Positions 11,861 through 23,589 of a DNA stretch of 64,000 nucleotides are shown in pieces. The stretch is from positions 28,638,401 to 28,702,400 of the forward strand of contig NC_080716.1 of assembly GCF_019097595.1 (NCBI RefSeq), read 5' to 3'. How positions within the stretch are numbered: the first letter of the stretch is position 1; each line of letters opens with the position of its first letter. A program made the position numbers and the translations under genes. Below the pieces are notes generated by a model. The model did no database searches and was not told the DNA's origin. It saw only the letters and a list, made by a program, of their open reading frames with translations. Source of the DNA: Hemibagrus wyckioides. Lineage: Eukaryota; Chordata; Actinopteri; Siluriformes; Bagridae.

Positions 11861-13024
11861 GGGTTGTCCTCAACCACCGGAGGGAGAGGGGGATCTACCG
11901 AAACACCAGATTCTGTGGAGGGAGAAGGAGAGACAGGCGAGACATAAGGTTTAAGTAACGAAACGTGGAATGTGGGGTGAATTTTGTAGTGTGGTGGGAG
12001 TTGGAGTTGTACTGTCACTGGATTGATGAGATGGGAGATGAGGAACAGGCCGATGTATTTGGTGCCGAGCTTCTTGCAAGGGGGGGGGGGTGTAACCGGA
12101 TGTCTTTAGTTGAGAGCCACACCTTCTGTCCGGGTTGATAGTTAGGTGCTTCCTCCCCCCGAGTGTCCGATGCCCACTTATGGCGTCGGATGGCCCGTTG
12201 TAGTCTCTGGTGGGCGGAATTCCTCACTCTCACTCTCCTGGAACCAATGTTGGACTGAGGGGACCGTGGAAGGTACGTCGGACCAGGGAAACAGTGGAGG
12301 TTGGAATCCGAGTATGCACTGGAAAGGGGTGAGGCCAGTGGTGGACTGACGCAGGGAGTTCTGTGCATACTCGGCCCACAGGAGGTAGCGGTGCCAGGAG
12401 AGTTGCTGGTGGTGGCAGAAGGTACGGAGGTAGCGACTGATCTGGATTTTTCGCTCTGTTTGGCCGTTGGACTGGGGGTGATATCCAGAAGTCAGGCTGA
12501 TGGTCACACCCAGGCAACGAAAGAAAGCCTTCCTGACATGATATAAATTGAGGTCCCCTATCGGACACGATATCTTCGGGGATCCCGTAGTTTCAAAAGA
12601 TGCGCTGGAACAGGCTTTCTGCAGTTTCCAAGGCTGTGGGGAGGCCTTTCAGAGGGATGAGGCGGCAGGCCTTGGAGAACTGGTCCACTGCCACCAGGAT
12701 GCAGGTGTATCCTCCAGAGGCTGGCAGGTCAGATGGTAGGTGACAGGGAATCTTCACCCTAGCACACTCCTGACAGCCCCTTACATACCTTCTGACATCT
12801 GTGGTTAGTCCAGGCCACCAGTATTGTTCCTGTAGTAGCGAGAGAGTCTGGTTGATGCCTAGATGCCCCGTGCCTGGGGAGGAGTGAGCTGACTGGATTA
12901 AACGGGGGCGTAGGGATGACGGGACATACGTGCGGTCAGACGGACAGTCTGGAGGAGTTGGCTCGGAGGCAGCGGCCGATGGGATGTCGGCGTCCAGGTC
13001 CCACTGAATGGGTGCAACCAACAC
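11629..13024 (-). pseudogene. Gypsy integrase and C-terminal region
   Basis: An H2C2-type zinc region (H...H...C-x2-C with GCQECARVKI) leads into the core domain, with VAVDQFSKACRLIPL, then DRGPQF and [12 protein letters not shown]. The 3' part gives a proline-rich C-terminal segment. Frames change at about 12,590, 12,500 and 12,085. The last coincides with a run of ten G residues. Confidence 0.85.
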
Positions 13025-13176
13025 GCTTGGTGGTAGAATGGGTTCTGGTTGTTTGGAGGGAGCGTCGGGGCAGTATAGGCGTGAGAGAGCGTCTGCTTTT
13101 CCATTTTTGGATCCTGGACGATAGGTGACTGAAAATAAACCGGGTGAAAAACAGGGCCCATCTGGCTTGATGGGGG

Positions 13177-14859
13177 TTAAGACGTTTGGCGTCTGAGATA
13201 TTGCAGGTTCTTGTGGTCAGTGATGGTGAACTGATGACGAGCTCCCTCCAGCCAGTGCCTCCACTTCTCCAGGGCAAGCTTGATGGCCAGTAACTCCCTG
13301 TTCCCCATGTCGTAGTTCTGTTCACAAGGGGATAGTTTCCATGAAAAGTAGGCACATGGATGGAGGATTATCGTGCTCTTGGGAGAGAACTGCCCCCACT
13401 CCAGTAGTGGAAGCATCCACCTCCACAGTAAAGGGAAGATCTGGGTCTGGATGGGATAGGAGTGGAGCTGACATGAAACGTTGTTTTAGCAGGTGGAATG
13501 CTTGGTCTGCTTCTTGAGGAGGTTCGTGAGGGTGGCAACAATGGAACTGTATCCCCCAATGAACCTCCTGTAGAAGTTAGCGAACCCCAGGAACCTCTGC
13601 AACTTCTTCACCATGGTGGGGACAGGCAGTGATGGCTTCCACCTTGCCCTCTTCCATTCTGACACCATCAGGGCTGATGACATACCCCAGGTAGCTGGTG
13701 GATGTTAAATGGAAGGAGCATTTCTCTGCCTTGAGGAATAGCTGGTGTTCCCAGAGTTTTTGGAGGACGGTTCTGACATGAACATGTTCGGTCTCGTTCC
13801 AAGAGTACACCAGAATGTCGTTGATGTAGATGATAATGAAGCGATGTAGGTACTCTCAGAACAGATCATTCATGTAGCCCTGGAAGACTGATGGTGCATT
13901 AATCAGGCCATATGGCATCACCAGGTATTCGTAGTGGCCAGTAGGGGTCACGAACGCATCTTCCACTCATCTCCCTCGCGGATCCGGATCAGATTGTAGG
14001 CGCTGCGGAGGTCCAGCTTGGAGAAGATCCGGGCTCCTCCCAGTTGTTCAAGAGTGGCAGGAACGAGTGGAAGGGGATACCGAGACTTAACGGTGACCTG
14101 GTTGAGAGCATGGTAATCAATACAAGGATGGAGTCCTTCGTCCTTCTTGGCCATGAAGAAAAAGCTTGAGGCAGCTGGGGACTTAAAAGGATGGATATAT
14201 CCTTGCTTTAGGGCCTCTCGAATGTAGTCCTCCATGGCCTGGTGTTCTGGCAGGGACAGGGAGTATATTTTGCCTCGTGGCACGTGGGCATCAGGGAGGA
14301 GATCAATACAACAGTCCCAAGGCCGATGTGGGGGAAGCTCGGCAGCCTTGTGCAGGCAGAACACATCTCCGTATTCAGAGTATTGGGGAGGAATGGACAG
14401 AAGCTGTTTTTGGTGTGGACTCTTGATGGATGTGGAGTGAAACGATAAGGAAGGAGTTTCGGGGACTTTATGTGGAAATTAAGGGAAACAATGAGTGAAG
14501 CAATGTTCTCCCCACTTCAGCACCTCTCCAGTGGCCCAGGAAATGGTAGGGGAGTGCTCCATAAGCCAGGGACATCCTAGGATTATCTCCAAAGTGGACC
14601 TCTCTAGAACCAGGAAATGGGTGTTCTCTGAATGAAGACAGCCGATCCTCATGTGGATTGGTCCCATGAAGTAGCGTACTGTTCCCCATCCTAGGGGGCT
14701 ACCGGTGATGGAGTGAATGCGGTAGTGGACGGGGTTAGGGCTCTTCTTGAGGCCCAGCTGGTGGCACAGGTCAGCAGAGATGAAGTTGCTGGCTGATCCA
14801 GAGTCTAGGAGCACGTGAACTGTAAAGTGAGAGGAACCACAATTCAGTTCTACGGGCAT
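13177..14859 (-). pseudogene. Gypsy protease, reverse transcriptase and RNase H region
   Basis: The protease segment keeps the D-S-G triad motif. The reverse transcriptase has palm motifs but the catalytic loop near 13,815-13,830 reads Y-I-N-D rather than the usual Y-x-D-D, so one metal-binding aspartate is replaced by asparagine. RNase H follows. Several frameshifts separate the pieces (near 13,950, 13,810, 13,580 and 13,420). Confidence 0.85.
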
Positions 14860-14879
14860 GGTGAGTGGTTTTAAGTGAG

Positions 14880-15732
14880 TGGGAGAATAGATAATAGTAC
14901 TGGGTCAGCCGGCCTTGTCTCTCAGAGGGTGAGAGCCTGGAATGTTCCACCTGCATGGGTTCTGCTTCTGGTTCTAGAGAGCTAGAAGATGGGGAGACCT
15001 CGGGACAGCAATGGATGGCTGGTGAGAATGACAACCCTGGCTCCGCCAGGCAGCGCTTCCTTCATTCAGAGACTCAAGTGGCAGTTTGAATGAAGGCTTC
15101 TAGCCCTAAGGAGTCATCTATGGTGGTGAGCTGCAGACGAACCACAGGCTCGAGTCCCTGGTGATAGGTGGTCAACAGAGCGCATTCATCCCATCCACTG
15201 GCAGCAGCTAGAGTGCGGAAGTGCAGAGTATAATCATTAATGGAGTGTTTACCTTGTTTGAGGTAGTAAAGTTACTCTCCCGCACTCGTGTCCCATAAGG
15301 GCTTTAGAAGACCTCTCTGAAGTGAACAACGAAAGTGTCAATGGAACTAAGAACCGGGCCGTTCTGCTACCAGAGGGAATCAGCCCAGCGGAGTGTTTTC
15401 CCAGTCAAAACCGAGATGATGAACACAATCTTGGCTCTATCTGTGGGAAAGCGGTGGGGTTGCATCTCCATGGCTAGTTGACACTGAAGCAGGAAACCAC
15501 TGCAATCCTCTGCCGAACTGGAGTAGGAGGAGGGCGTGGCTGTAGGGCCAGTGAGGTATGTCACTTCCGGATTCAGTGGTGGATGCGCAGCCATGGTGGA
15601 GTCAGCGGGCTGAGATGCGGTGGGAACCATAGCAGCAGCGGGCTGAGATGCAGTGGCTTCCTGCAATGCGGGGAGTACTCCCTGCAGCGCACTGACCAAC
15701 TGGCGGATGGTGTCAACGGCTGCTAGGTCCAT
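14880..15732 (-). pseudogene. Gypsy gag remnant
   Basis: Begins MDLAAVDTIRQLVSAL close to the LTR. A capsid-like region follows (SAEDCSGFLLQCQLAME, then KIVFIISVLTGKTLRWA), typical of Ty3/Gypsy gag. After 15,367 the frame breaks and only scattered pieces continue to the protease. No zinc knuckle could be read with confidence. Confidence 0.75.
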
Positions 15733-15754
15733 ACTGTTGTGTGGTCTGGTATTC

Positions 15755-16200
15755 TGTCATGAAACACCAGAGATGAGCAGATAAGGGCAGGTTTAATCCC
15801 CGGAAGGGGTACGTTTATTGATGTGTGAATACGGGTGGAGAAAGGAGAGAGAGGAATACTCAGCTGAGTGAGATGGAATCTGGAAGCCAGAGCAGGATGG
15901 AGATGGAAATGCCATGCATGGAGATGAGTGGAGTTAGAGAGAGGAGCAACCAAGGTGAGAAGGGGAAGATAGCAGTTGGGGCTCAGTCGTAGGAATAAGG
16001 GTAGCTCGGAGGCTAAATCTAACTTATGAAAACGAAGCATATAGTCATTTTCTCAAACAAGACCAGATGGGGAGGAAGTGGAGAGAGTGCTCTTAAATAG
16101 AGGAGTGGAGGTAAGAAACTAATGAGGTGCAGGTGAACTCAATCAGTATTCGGGTGAGTGAGTGCACTGGTGAGGGGTTGGGTCTGGTATGCCTGTGACA
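15755..16200 (-). repeat. Gypsy LTR, longer copy (5' LTR in element sense)
   Basis: 446 bp. It contains a block at about 15,975-16,075 absent from the partner. A CTCTATTTAAGAGC-type stretch, read on the minus strand near 16,090-16,105, could be the TATA-like promoter. The gag start lies only about 20 bp inside the LTR edge, leaving little room for a primer-binding site. Confidence 0.9.
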
Positions 16201-17074
16201 GTTTTCATGTTTTTCTCTTATTTTAACCTTAAACATTTTCTATATGATGTTGAAATCAGTAATCTGATTTAGGAGAAGTTTGTTTTTACATGTTTATGGA
16301 TTGTGTAAGCACATAGACAGATCATATTTAAATTCAACTTTAGTGAAGAAGAATATCTTTAGGCTTATTTAGTCCACTTTTATAAGACGCATATACCAAA
16401 AAAATTAGATATTCTGTTGATCTAATTACATTTCTTGTTTTGCAAAATACTAATCCTCATCTTAAAGTGCAATTTAAAGGCTTAACTAGGTTAACTGGGC
16501 CTCGAATTACGTCAGTATTTCGTTCCTGCTGTGGGACGTAATGCGATTTTGCCATTTTTGCCTACTTTCCGTGCGAAATTTGTTTTAATGTCGAAAACGT
16601 ACTGTATAGATACATAGATATATAGATACACAGATATATAGATATAGTATACTAAATAGTTTCTTTACTTGGTTTTATTCAAATAAGAATAAAAAATATA
16701 AAAAAAAACATGAAAGTGAACAAAATGTATAACTTTCCAAAATAGGAAAAGAATCAGTCGTAATGAGAAAAACAAAGATTAATTACTTAGAACTCAAAAG
16801 AAAGAATAAGAGAAATGTAAAAAAAAATCATACATACAAACAAAAATCAAATTTTTGTTTTTTTACTTTTTACATTTCTAAGTATCGTTGATTGGAGTGC
16901 TGCCCTGTGTTACACCTAACCTAAAAACACTATTTGATTTTGGCTTTGTTCTAAAAAAAAAAACAACCCCTCTTGGGGTTACAAAGGATGTTTAGTGATG
17001 ACTAATTCTACAAACTAGAACTAGAATTCTACAGAAACTCTCAAGACCATTACTCTTATTTTTAAATGTATTTA

Positions 17075-17112
<38 letters not shown>

Positions 17113-17250
17113 TTACAGATTGATGCTGTTGGCATAAATGGTATCCTGTATTACATTTCCAACTACATTAAATATTTTGTTGGATACAAAATATTTTTGA
17201 TTTATGATTTACTTTAATTGGTTTTGACAGCTCAGTCAAAGGTCAATGAT
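16201..17250. repeat. Copy of the GTPase-segment 5' flank without a GTPase gene
   Basis: At 16,690-17,180 short blocks (a GTGAACAA word, TCGTAATGAGA, GGATGTTTAGTGA-GACTAAT, TTTACAGAAACTCT-like text, GCTG-TGGTATAA-like text and a TTTGTTGGAT word) follow the same order as in the segment at 29.2-29.64 kb and again at 59.86-60.16 kb. Those precede intact GTPases. Here no GTPase follows. An ATT microsatellite (17,075-17,113) interrupts it. 16,201-16,690 shows nothing else recognisable. Confidence 0.6.
17075..17113. repeat. (ATT)n microsatellite
   Basis: About a dozen trinucleotide units. A similar tract sits at the equivalent place near 37,680. Confidence 0.9.
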
Positions 17251-17720
17251 AAATGATATAAGCATCAAATAATGCTATAATAATAAATAAACGAATAATG
17301 TTATCAATTTCCTTTCCTACACTCCCAATACAGAATACTGAATCTGTATACAAATATCACTTGAATAGCCCACAAACACACACACACACACACACACACA
17401 TACCAACTCTGGAAGTAAAACCTCTCCACTCAAATTCCATCAAACCATTAGTCTCTGATAACAATTAGCATTTTAAGGACATACACACAATTTTTTATTT
17501 TTTATTTTTTAAATAAAGAAAACATAAAGACTGCATTCAATAAAGAATCTGCATTCATAGCGCTTTTCAGGTTATTTGGACCAGGTAACATCCACTGGAG
17601 CAGTGCTACTAAGACCACAACTTTGATCAGTGTGACTGGGAAAACATAAATGGAAAAAAGTACATCTACACAACAGACATACTGCATCAAAGAAACAAAT
17701 TTAACAGTGAACAATTAACC
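17250..17720 (+). repeat. Inverted duplication, left arm, with a decayed exon-like stretch
   Basis: Matches 26,950-27,830 in the opposite orientation. Shared landmarks in order are the AATAATGTTAT and TTTCCTTTCCTACAC words, CAGAATACTGAATCTGTA, CACTTGAATAGCCCA with a CA repeat, then GCGCTTTTCAGGTTAT and CAGGTAACATCCACTGGAGC. After the last block the frame reads GNIHWSSAT as in the other arm, but it soon breaks. See the right arm for the longer open version. Confidence 0.75.
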
Positions 17721-17839
17721 AATGATACCCTCAAGCAATACTCCCAACCCAACCACCCAACCCCAACACCCCCAATAAGTCGAATGTTGAAAATAATGAA
17801 TTCCCCATCACACCCCCTTCATTTGTTTTGGGGGAAAAC

Positions 17840-17985
17840 ACCCTATAAGGGCTAACGCTTCCAAAAGTTTGACATTCAGGTGTCTACCACGAGGTTTCAC
17901 ATCTTCGGAGCCATCAGAGGCTGAAGAACTTTTAAGCTCTCTTTCAAAAATTTAAGACTTCGCCAACCATGGACTTCTTAACAGG
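17840..17985 (+). other. Candidate promoter and first coding exon (MDFLTG...)
   Basis: A TATAAG box at about 17,842 is followed roughly 125 bp later by an ATG in strong Kozak context (CCAACCATGG at about 17,969). After 16 coding bases there is a good splice donor (ACAG then GTAAGAAC). I found no matching downstream exon. The next recognisable item is the DIRS element at 18,483. This could be an orphaned first exon, an exon of a gene lying under the transposons, or chance. Confidence 0.3.
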
Positions 17986-18482
17986 TAAGAACTTAAATTA
18001 TCCTATATGTGATTTAAACTTTTGAAATATTAGAAGTAAATAGAAGATAGGCATATTCCATTTACTCAACCAGTCATTATGTATTCAGATATAGGATTAT
18101 ATTTAAAGTTTAACTTTTTATTGCAGAACAAGATCAGACTATGGTTATCTGATTCTAGTGTCTAGGACTATCAAAGTGAAGCCAGCTAGGTAATTTCACC
18201 TACCTTGTTTCTTAGAACTGTTTTGTGAGTTAAAACAGTAAACCCTAGGAGGGTTGATACTCAATGATGTCAGTATATACATACATTGTGTAAAAGCCAG
18301 CATGAATATCAGCCAGACAAGGCATTTCCTGGGTCATCAAATGTTAACAGAACTTTGGGTTGCAGACCTAGCATATATGCTATGCTATAAGTTTCCATTA
18401 GTGCTGAATGTGTAAGTTTTTTGGCATACCATACATATATTATTTTTCATGGGGTTATAGGATAACTCCATCTCAATATTAT

Positions 18483-21455
18483 GGTTCCCTTTCGAGGGAA
18501 CTCGACGCTGCGTCATGACTGATGCTATAGGAACACTTTGTCAAGGAAGTGTTTCTGAAGCTCCGTGTGCACACACGCCAATTCATTGGCTCAGATAGGA
18601 CATGTGACGGAGGAATAAGCGGCATCTACATCACATCCATTCAGCTTTTTTCAGCTTCCTGAAGCACTCTGTTGTATGTGTGTTGAGTGTCTGTCCGAGA
18701 CAGATATGGCAAAGAATTTTAAGAGACACAAACATTCTTTGCATTGTTTGTTTGGGTGAGGAGCATACCTGGTCAGCTCTTGAGGGATCTGGCTGCATGC
18801 ATTGTGGAACATTTCCCCCATGCAAGCTCCAATCCCATTTGACATTGTTTACCAGCCATGCATCTACACCTCATGGTTCAGGTCCCACATCCGCCGAGGC
18901 GGCTTAGATCATGGGGTTTGCAAATGGAGTTAGCGGAAGCGGAAGAGGAAACGGGTTCTCCCCTCTCTCTTGCCCTCTCCACTGACTCCAATGTCCATAT
19001 TTTGGCTTCGGGAGCTCGCGCTGCAATTTATCCTGGCCCAGAAGTGGATATTTCTTTGGCTACGCCGGGTTCTGAGGAATTGTTCAATTTGACACTGCAG
19101 CCAGTAGCATTTGAGGAGCTTCTTGAAGTCATCATGCATGCCGTGGGGAAGCTAATTTTAAATTGGCCTGATCAGGAAGCTAGCATAATCCGTTTAAAGG
19201 TAGGTTACAGATGGGTATCACTCCTCTCCTTTCTTTAAAAAATTCTTGAACAAATTGTTTATAATCAGCTGTCTGACTATCTCTTGCAGAATAATCTCCA
19301 TGATCCCAACCAGTCTGGCTTCAAAGCAGCACATTCCACAGAGACTGCCCTTTTAGCAGTCACTGAGAAACTACATACTGCTAGATCAGCCAAGCTGTCA
19401 TCAGTCCTCATCCTCCTTGACGTTTCTGCAGCATTTAACACAGTTAACCACAAGACTCTCTTGTCCACCCTCAGGAGTCTTGGAATTTGTGGAACAGCAT
19501 GAGAATGGTTTGCTTCCTACCTGGATGGTCGCTCATATCAGGTAACATGGAAGGGATTGACATCTGCCCCACGCAGACTCTCTACTGGTGTCCCACAAGG
19601 CTCAGTACTTGGTCCTCTCCTTTTCCCCCTCTACCTTCACACTCTTGGCAAAGTGATATCCTCACACGGCTTTTCATACCACTGCTATGCTGATGACACC
19701 CAACTTATCTTCTCCTTCCCTCCCTCAGGTACCACAGCTTCTGCCCGAATCTCAGCGTGTCTGGCGGAAATTTCATATTGAAATGATCTCCCCTTCAGCC
19801 ACTGCTCGCAACCTTGGGGTAACCATGGACAAACAACTGTCCTTTTCCTCCCATGTTGCCAATGTGACACGCTCATGTCGGTTTCTTCTGTACAACATCA
19901 GAAGGATCCGACCATTTCTATCCCCACAGGCTACTCAAGTGCTTGTTCAGTCTCTGGTTATTGCAACTGGACTACTGCAACTCCTTACTGGCAGGTCTTC
20001 CTCTGAATGCAATTCGTCCATGGCAAATGATCCAAAATGCAGCTGCACAGCTTGTTTTCAACCTGCCTAAGTTCTCCCACACCACCCCACTGCTGCGTTC
20101 CCTCCACTGGCTTCCGGTAGCTGCGAGGCCAGAAATGGACCAGCACCATCTTACCTCAAAGATCTTATTACTCCGCGCACTGCACCTGGCTCCCTCCGAT
20201 CCACTAGTAGGTATTCATCTAGACTCTTCTCTGTTCTGGCACCTAGATGTCCATACAGCAGAGTCTCTGACTATCTTAAAACGACATCTTAAGACCTACC
20301 TGTTCCTGAAGCACTTAAACTAGCTCTTATCTTTCCCTGTTTATGTATTGTTATATGTTAAAAAAAATAAATAAATAAATCCAATTTTAGGCTAATGGTA
20401 TCCTAAGTCTGTAACCTGTTGAACCAGTATTAATGTTTTCAATGATAGCGTCTTAAAGCACTTTTAGTATGTCGCTCTGGATAAGAGCATCTGCCAAATG
20501 CCAGAAATGTAAATGTAATGTAAGCTTACCAGTATTGGGTTCTTCCTTTTGGCCTAGCTCTGTTGCCATGCACCTTCACAAAATGCATGGATGCTGCCCT
20601 GCCACCGTCTCCAGGGCATCCGTATTCTCAATTACCTTGACAACTGGCTTATCCTGGCCCACTCCAAGGCCATGGCAGCCAGTCACCAGGATGCAGTGCT
20701 TGCCCATATGAGGTGTCAGGATCAACCTAGAGAAGTGCTTTCTCCATCTCAGAGAACCACCTTCTTGGGGGGTGATTTGGGATTGCACCATGATGCAGGC
20801 ATGTCTATCTTCTGCGTGGCTTCCATACTGTCATCAGTAAATGCTATTCAGCTAGACCGAAGCCTCTCTGCCGCCGAGCTCTGCTGGGTGGTAGAGGCCA
20901 TTACCCAGGCCTATGAGGCGCATGGTATTGCTTTGCCTCTAGGGGTCAGGGCTCACACCACTAGGGGTGTTGCCTCATCCAGTGCCCTGGCTAGGAGTGT
21001 TCCCCTTTAGAAGATTTGTGCTGCGCTGGGCTGGTCCTCTCCGCACACCTTTATCATTTATTTTATAACCTGGACCTGGACCCAACTCCTGGGTCTCAGG
21101 TCCTTCAGGGCTAATGGGTGTTCTGTTCCTGGTCCACTCATGCTCTCTCATCAAGTTCTCTTGAAAGGAGACTGCAACAGGTTACGTATGTAACCCGGTT
21201 CCTTGAGAAGGGAACGAGACGCTGTGTCACTGGCCACACCCTGAGCATCCTTTCGTGCTTCCTTCAGACAAAAGGCAAGCTGAATGGATGTGATGTAGAT
21301 GCCTTATATGGACATGCTGGCGTGTATTCCTCTGTCACGTGTCCTATCCTAGCCAATGAATTGGCATGTGTGTGCACAGAGAGCTTCAGACACACTTCCT
21401 CCTGTTCTTATAGCATCAGTCATGATGCAGCATCTCATTCCTTTCTCAGGGAACC
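18483..21455 (+). mobile_element. DIRS-type tyrosine-recombinase retroelement, split by a LINE
   Basis: The ends form an inverted repeat of about 180 bp: 18,483 onward (GGTTCCCTTTCGAGGGAACT, CATGACTGATGCTATA, GCCAATTCATTGGCT) reads backwards from 21,455. A further partial copy of the end at 21,177-21,235 could be the internal complementary region DIRS elements use. The gag-like part lies at 18,680-19,195 (LGEEHTWSALEGSGC). The reverse transcriptase (ILNYLDNWLILAHS near 20,620) and the tyrosine-recombinase end (GVRAHTTRGVASS near 20,950, then AALGWSSPHTF) are at 20,570-21,060. Stops are present. A LINE occupies 19,204-20,525. Confidence 0.87.
19204..20525 (+). mobile_element. L2-like LINE 3' portion inside the DIRS element
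   Basis: A 5'-truncated LINE with a reverse transcriptase: DPNQSGFKAAHSTETALL near 19,305, ILLDVSAAFNTVNHK near 19,410, [15 protein letters not shown] near 19,580 and [13 protein letters not shown] near 19,680. Single frameshifts lie near 19,500 and 19,780. The 3' tail ends CATCTGCCAAATGCCAGAAA and GTAAATGTAATGTAA. The same subfamily appears at 36.6 kb. Confidence 0.85.
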
Positions 21456-21487
21456 GGGTTACATCTGTAACCTGTTGTAGTTTTTCA

Positions 21488-22058
21488 TCATTTGGTTGAT
21501 TTCACTAACCGGTTTTTCAATGCTTTCATAATACGTGATGTGACAGACATAGTATTTTCTTTTCTTTGAACCGGCCAACAGAACCATGGGAAATTGACAT
21601 TCTTGCTGGATACTGAATGCCTACTGTGGACATATTGAACCTCTGTGAGTGAAACCTTGTATTCTATTTTCAAATCCATTGGTTTGGCTATTTTAGCAGT
21701 ATAGTATCTAATCTTATTTTTTGGGTATATATCCAGTGATGCATTGCTTAGAAGAGTTAAATAGAATCTGCTCTGTTTCATGTTTAAATAATTATAGATT
21801 TCTGTTTTGTTCAAGGCAATATTTTAAATTCCAATGCACAATGTCAACTACTTCTTTGTCTGGAACTCAGGAATAAAATTTATTGGGCCACCCCACCCAT
21901 TTCACCAGACAGACTTTTTTTTCGCCATCACAGGAAATTCCAACAACTTCACTGTAAAAGGTTTTAAATACACTGAAGGAATTGGTTTCGTTTACATTGA
22001 TGGGCTTCATTTTGATGCTGGAATTATAATTGTGATTGTACACATGGACCAATTCCTA
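21488..22058 (-). pseudogene. Polinton/Maverick-like protein fragment
   Basis: On the minus strand 21,814-21,488 reads RFYLTLLSNASLDIYPKN then IRYYTAKIAKPMDL and VSLTEVQYVHS. That style I associate with an uncharacterised Polinton/Maverick protein found in fish and invertebrate genomes (L-SNASLD-YP-N-I-YT-KL ... W-VGL-E--Y). A second open piece, 22,052-21,867, lies just upstream on the same strand and may belong to it. The integrase relic at 23.1-23.5 kb on the same strand supports the reading. Function unknown. Confidence 0.45.
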
Positions 22059-22059
22059 T

Positions 22060-22097
22060 ACAAGATCTGATCTCAGAGGAGAACTGAACTGTGCTGG

Positions 22098-22139
<42 letters not shown>

Positions 22140-22585
22140 TTGTCCTGTTTGCACGCACATGCCAGTTTACATTTATATATATTTATATTAATCCTGTTTA
22201 CATATGTCATTTTCATATCTGCAATCACTGTATACACTGTTCTTTGCACATTGTCTTGTTTATTGCACAAAGTCGGCCTATATGTTGTTTGTCTGCACTG
22301 TCTTGTCTTGTCTTGTCTTCCTGTGCACTTCTGTTGTATGTCTAGTTCTTAAAGACTGCAGTCTTTAAAAGTATAGTTTAATTTTTTAGTTTAATTTTAA
22401 TTTTTAAATTATAGTTTAATTTTTTATCTCAATGTTATAGCTCCATGTTTGTCTACGTGTACTTTGTCTGTGTTATATGTAGCACCTCTGGTCTAGGAGG
22501 AACGTTGTTTCACTTCACTGTGTACTGCATCAGCTATATATGGTTGAAGGGACAATAAAGCTTCTTTGACTTTGACTTGTATTTC
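22060..22585 (+). mobile_element. Solo LINE 3' UTR
   Basis: Matches the 3' UTR of the LINE at 5682-8667: the AAGATCTGATC start, the GAACTGTGCTGG word, a CA repeat (22,099-22,135) and the GACAATAAAGCTTCTTTGAC tail. It is strongly 5'-truncated and inserted in the Polinton relic. Confidence 0.88.
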
Positions 22586-22589
22586 TTTG

Positions 22590-23100
22590 TGTTTGTAATG
22601 TCTCGTCTCACTTCAGAGCACCAGAGGGATCCCTCTCCTGAATTCTGAAACACCTACAAAGAACACTTCTGGGATTTTCAGCTATTTTAGCAGTGAGCAC
22701 ACTGCATTACATGCAAAGTATTGTTCTTGTTAGACATACCAAGCCTTGAATTACCTTATGCTATTGTGGAATTTCTGTGAATGATCATTGCCTGTTGTTT
22801 CCCAATTTCGAGTTAGTTTTTGTGCTTTCGGTTTCGGTTGCTATAGTGTTTGCTTTCTGGTTTTGACTGTTTGCCTCATTTCACAATTCACATCTTTGTT
22901 TGCCGATTTCTAATAAACTGCAAATGGACACTACATCTTTCACCTCTGGTGAATCCTTACAGCGTTCTGTTAAACTTTTCACACACTGCTGCTTTTTGCC
23001 CCGTGCCCGTAGCAAAGTGAACAATGTTGTGTTTTTTCATTAAATTTTGAAAATTTTTGTTAAAACCTCATTTCTTTAGTCAGTTTGTAGTTTTTTGGGG
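22590..23100. other. Interval within the Polinton relic, nothing clear
   Basis: No coding frame. A CTAATAAACTGC stretch near 22,910 with T-rich surroundings could be the end of an unrecognised repeat. Confidence 0.4.
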
Positions 23101-23520
23101 ACTTGACCTTCCTTTAGAATGGAATCAAAAGCTTTAGTCACCTCTGTTCTGGTTTTGTTTCATAACACACAAACCCAATCATGTTTAGATAAAACATCTA
23201 TACACATTATCAGAAATTTCGCGTTACTCTCTGACACATTAGTCATATCGATTAAATCAGCCTGCCACTGTTCATCGATGTTTTTTACAACCTGTTTTTT
23301 TTTAAACTTTGTAGATGTTTATAGTGGTTTATGCAGTGTGTACACATCTTGCTCCGCTAACCAGTTTTTTTTTTTTATCTCAGCATGATTAACTCTCTTA
23401 ACCACTTTCTCAATGATAGCTCTTTGCAAACTCTCAATACCTCCATACAACCCTGGGTCTGACAGTGTATAGTACATGTTCTTCGTCAATTGTTCAGTCA
23501 TTTCGGAGTAACGGAACAAA
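23100..23520 (-). pseudogene. Polinton/Maverick integrase fragment
   Basis: Minus-strand frames read KKNWLAEQDVYTLHKPL, then IDEQWQADLIDMTNVS, then FLIMCIDVLSKHDWV. The W-L--QD-YTLHKP zinc-region end and the DEQWQADL and VIDVFSKY-like motifs (first two catalytic aspartates) are the pattern of the retroviral-type integrase carried by Polintons. Stops and T-run frameshifts (near 23,300 and 23,365) break it and the last catalytic residue is not found. No terminal inverted repeats were located. Confidence 0.7.
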
Positions 23521-23589
23521 AATGGCCAAATATAGATACGGATTATTGATTTTATTTCAGAACACTTATCACGTGAGTAAGGTTTACAT

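Larger units (their letters stand above)
11526..16200 (-). mobile_element. Ty3/Gypsy LTR retrotransposon with both LTRs, inactive
   Basis: Two related LTRs (11,526-11,860 and 15,755-16,200) bound an internal region read on the minus strand. The LTR ends are TGTCA and TGACA. In order along the minus strand come gag (from 15,732), aspartic protease (LLDSGSASNFIS near 14,800), reverse transcriptase ([14 protein letters not shown] near 13,990), RNase H ([19 protein letters not shown]), an integrase zinc region (HSSPGTGHLGINQTLSLL) and integrase core, and a C-terminal part ([18 protein letters not shown]). Many frameshifts are present, including at the G-run near 12,080. I see no clear target-site duplication (ATGTT against GTTTT). 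Confidence 0.93.
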
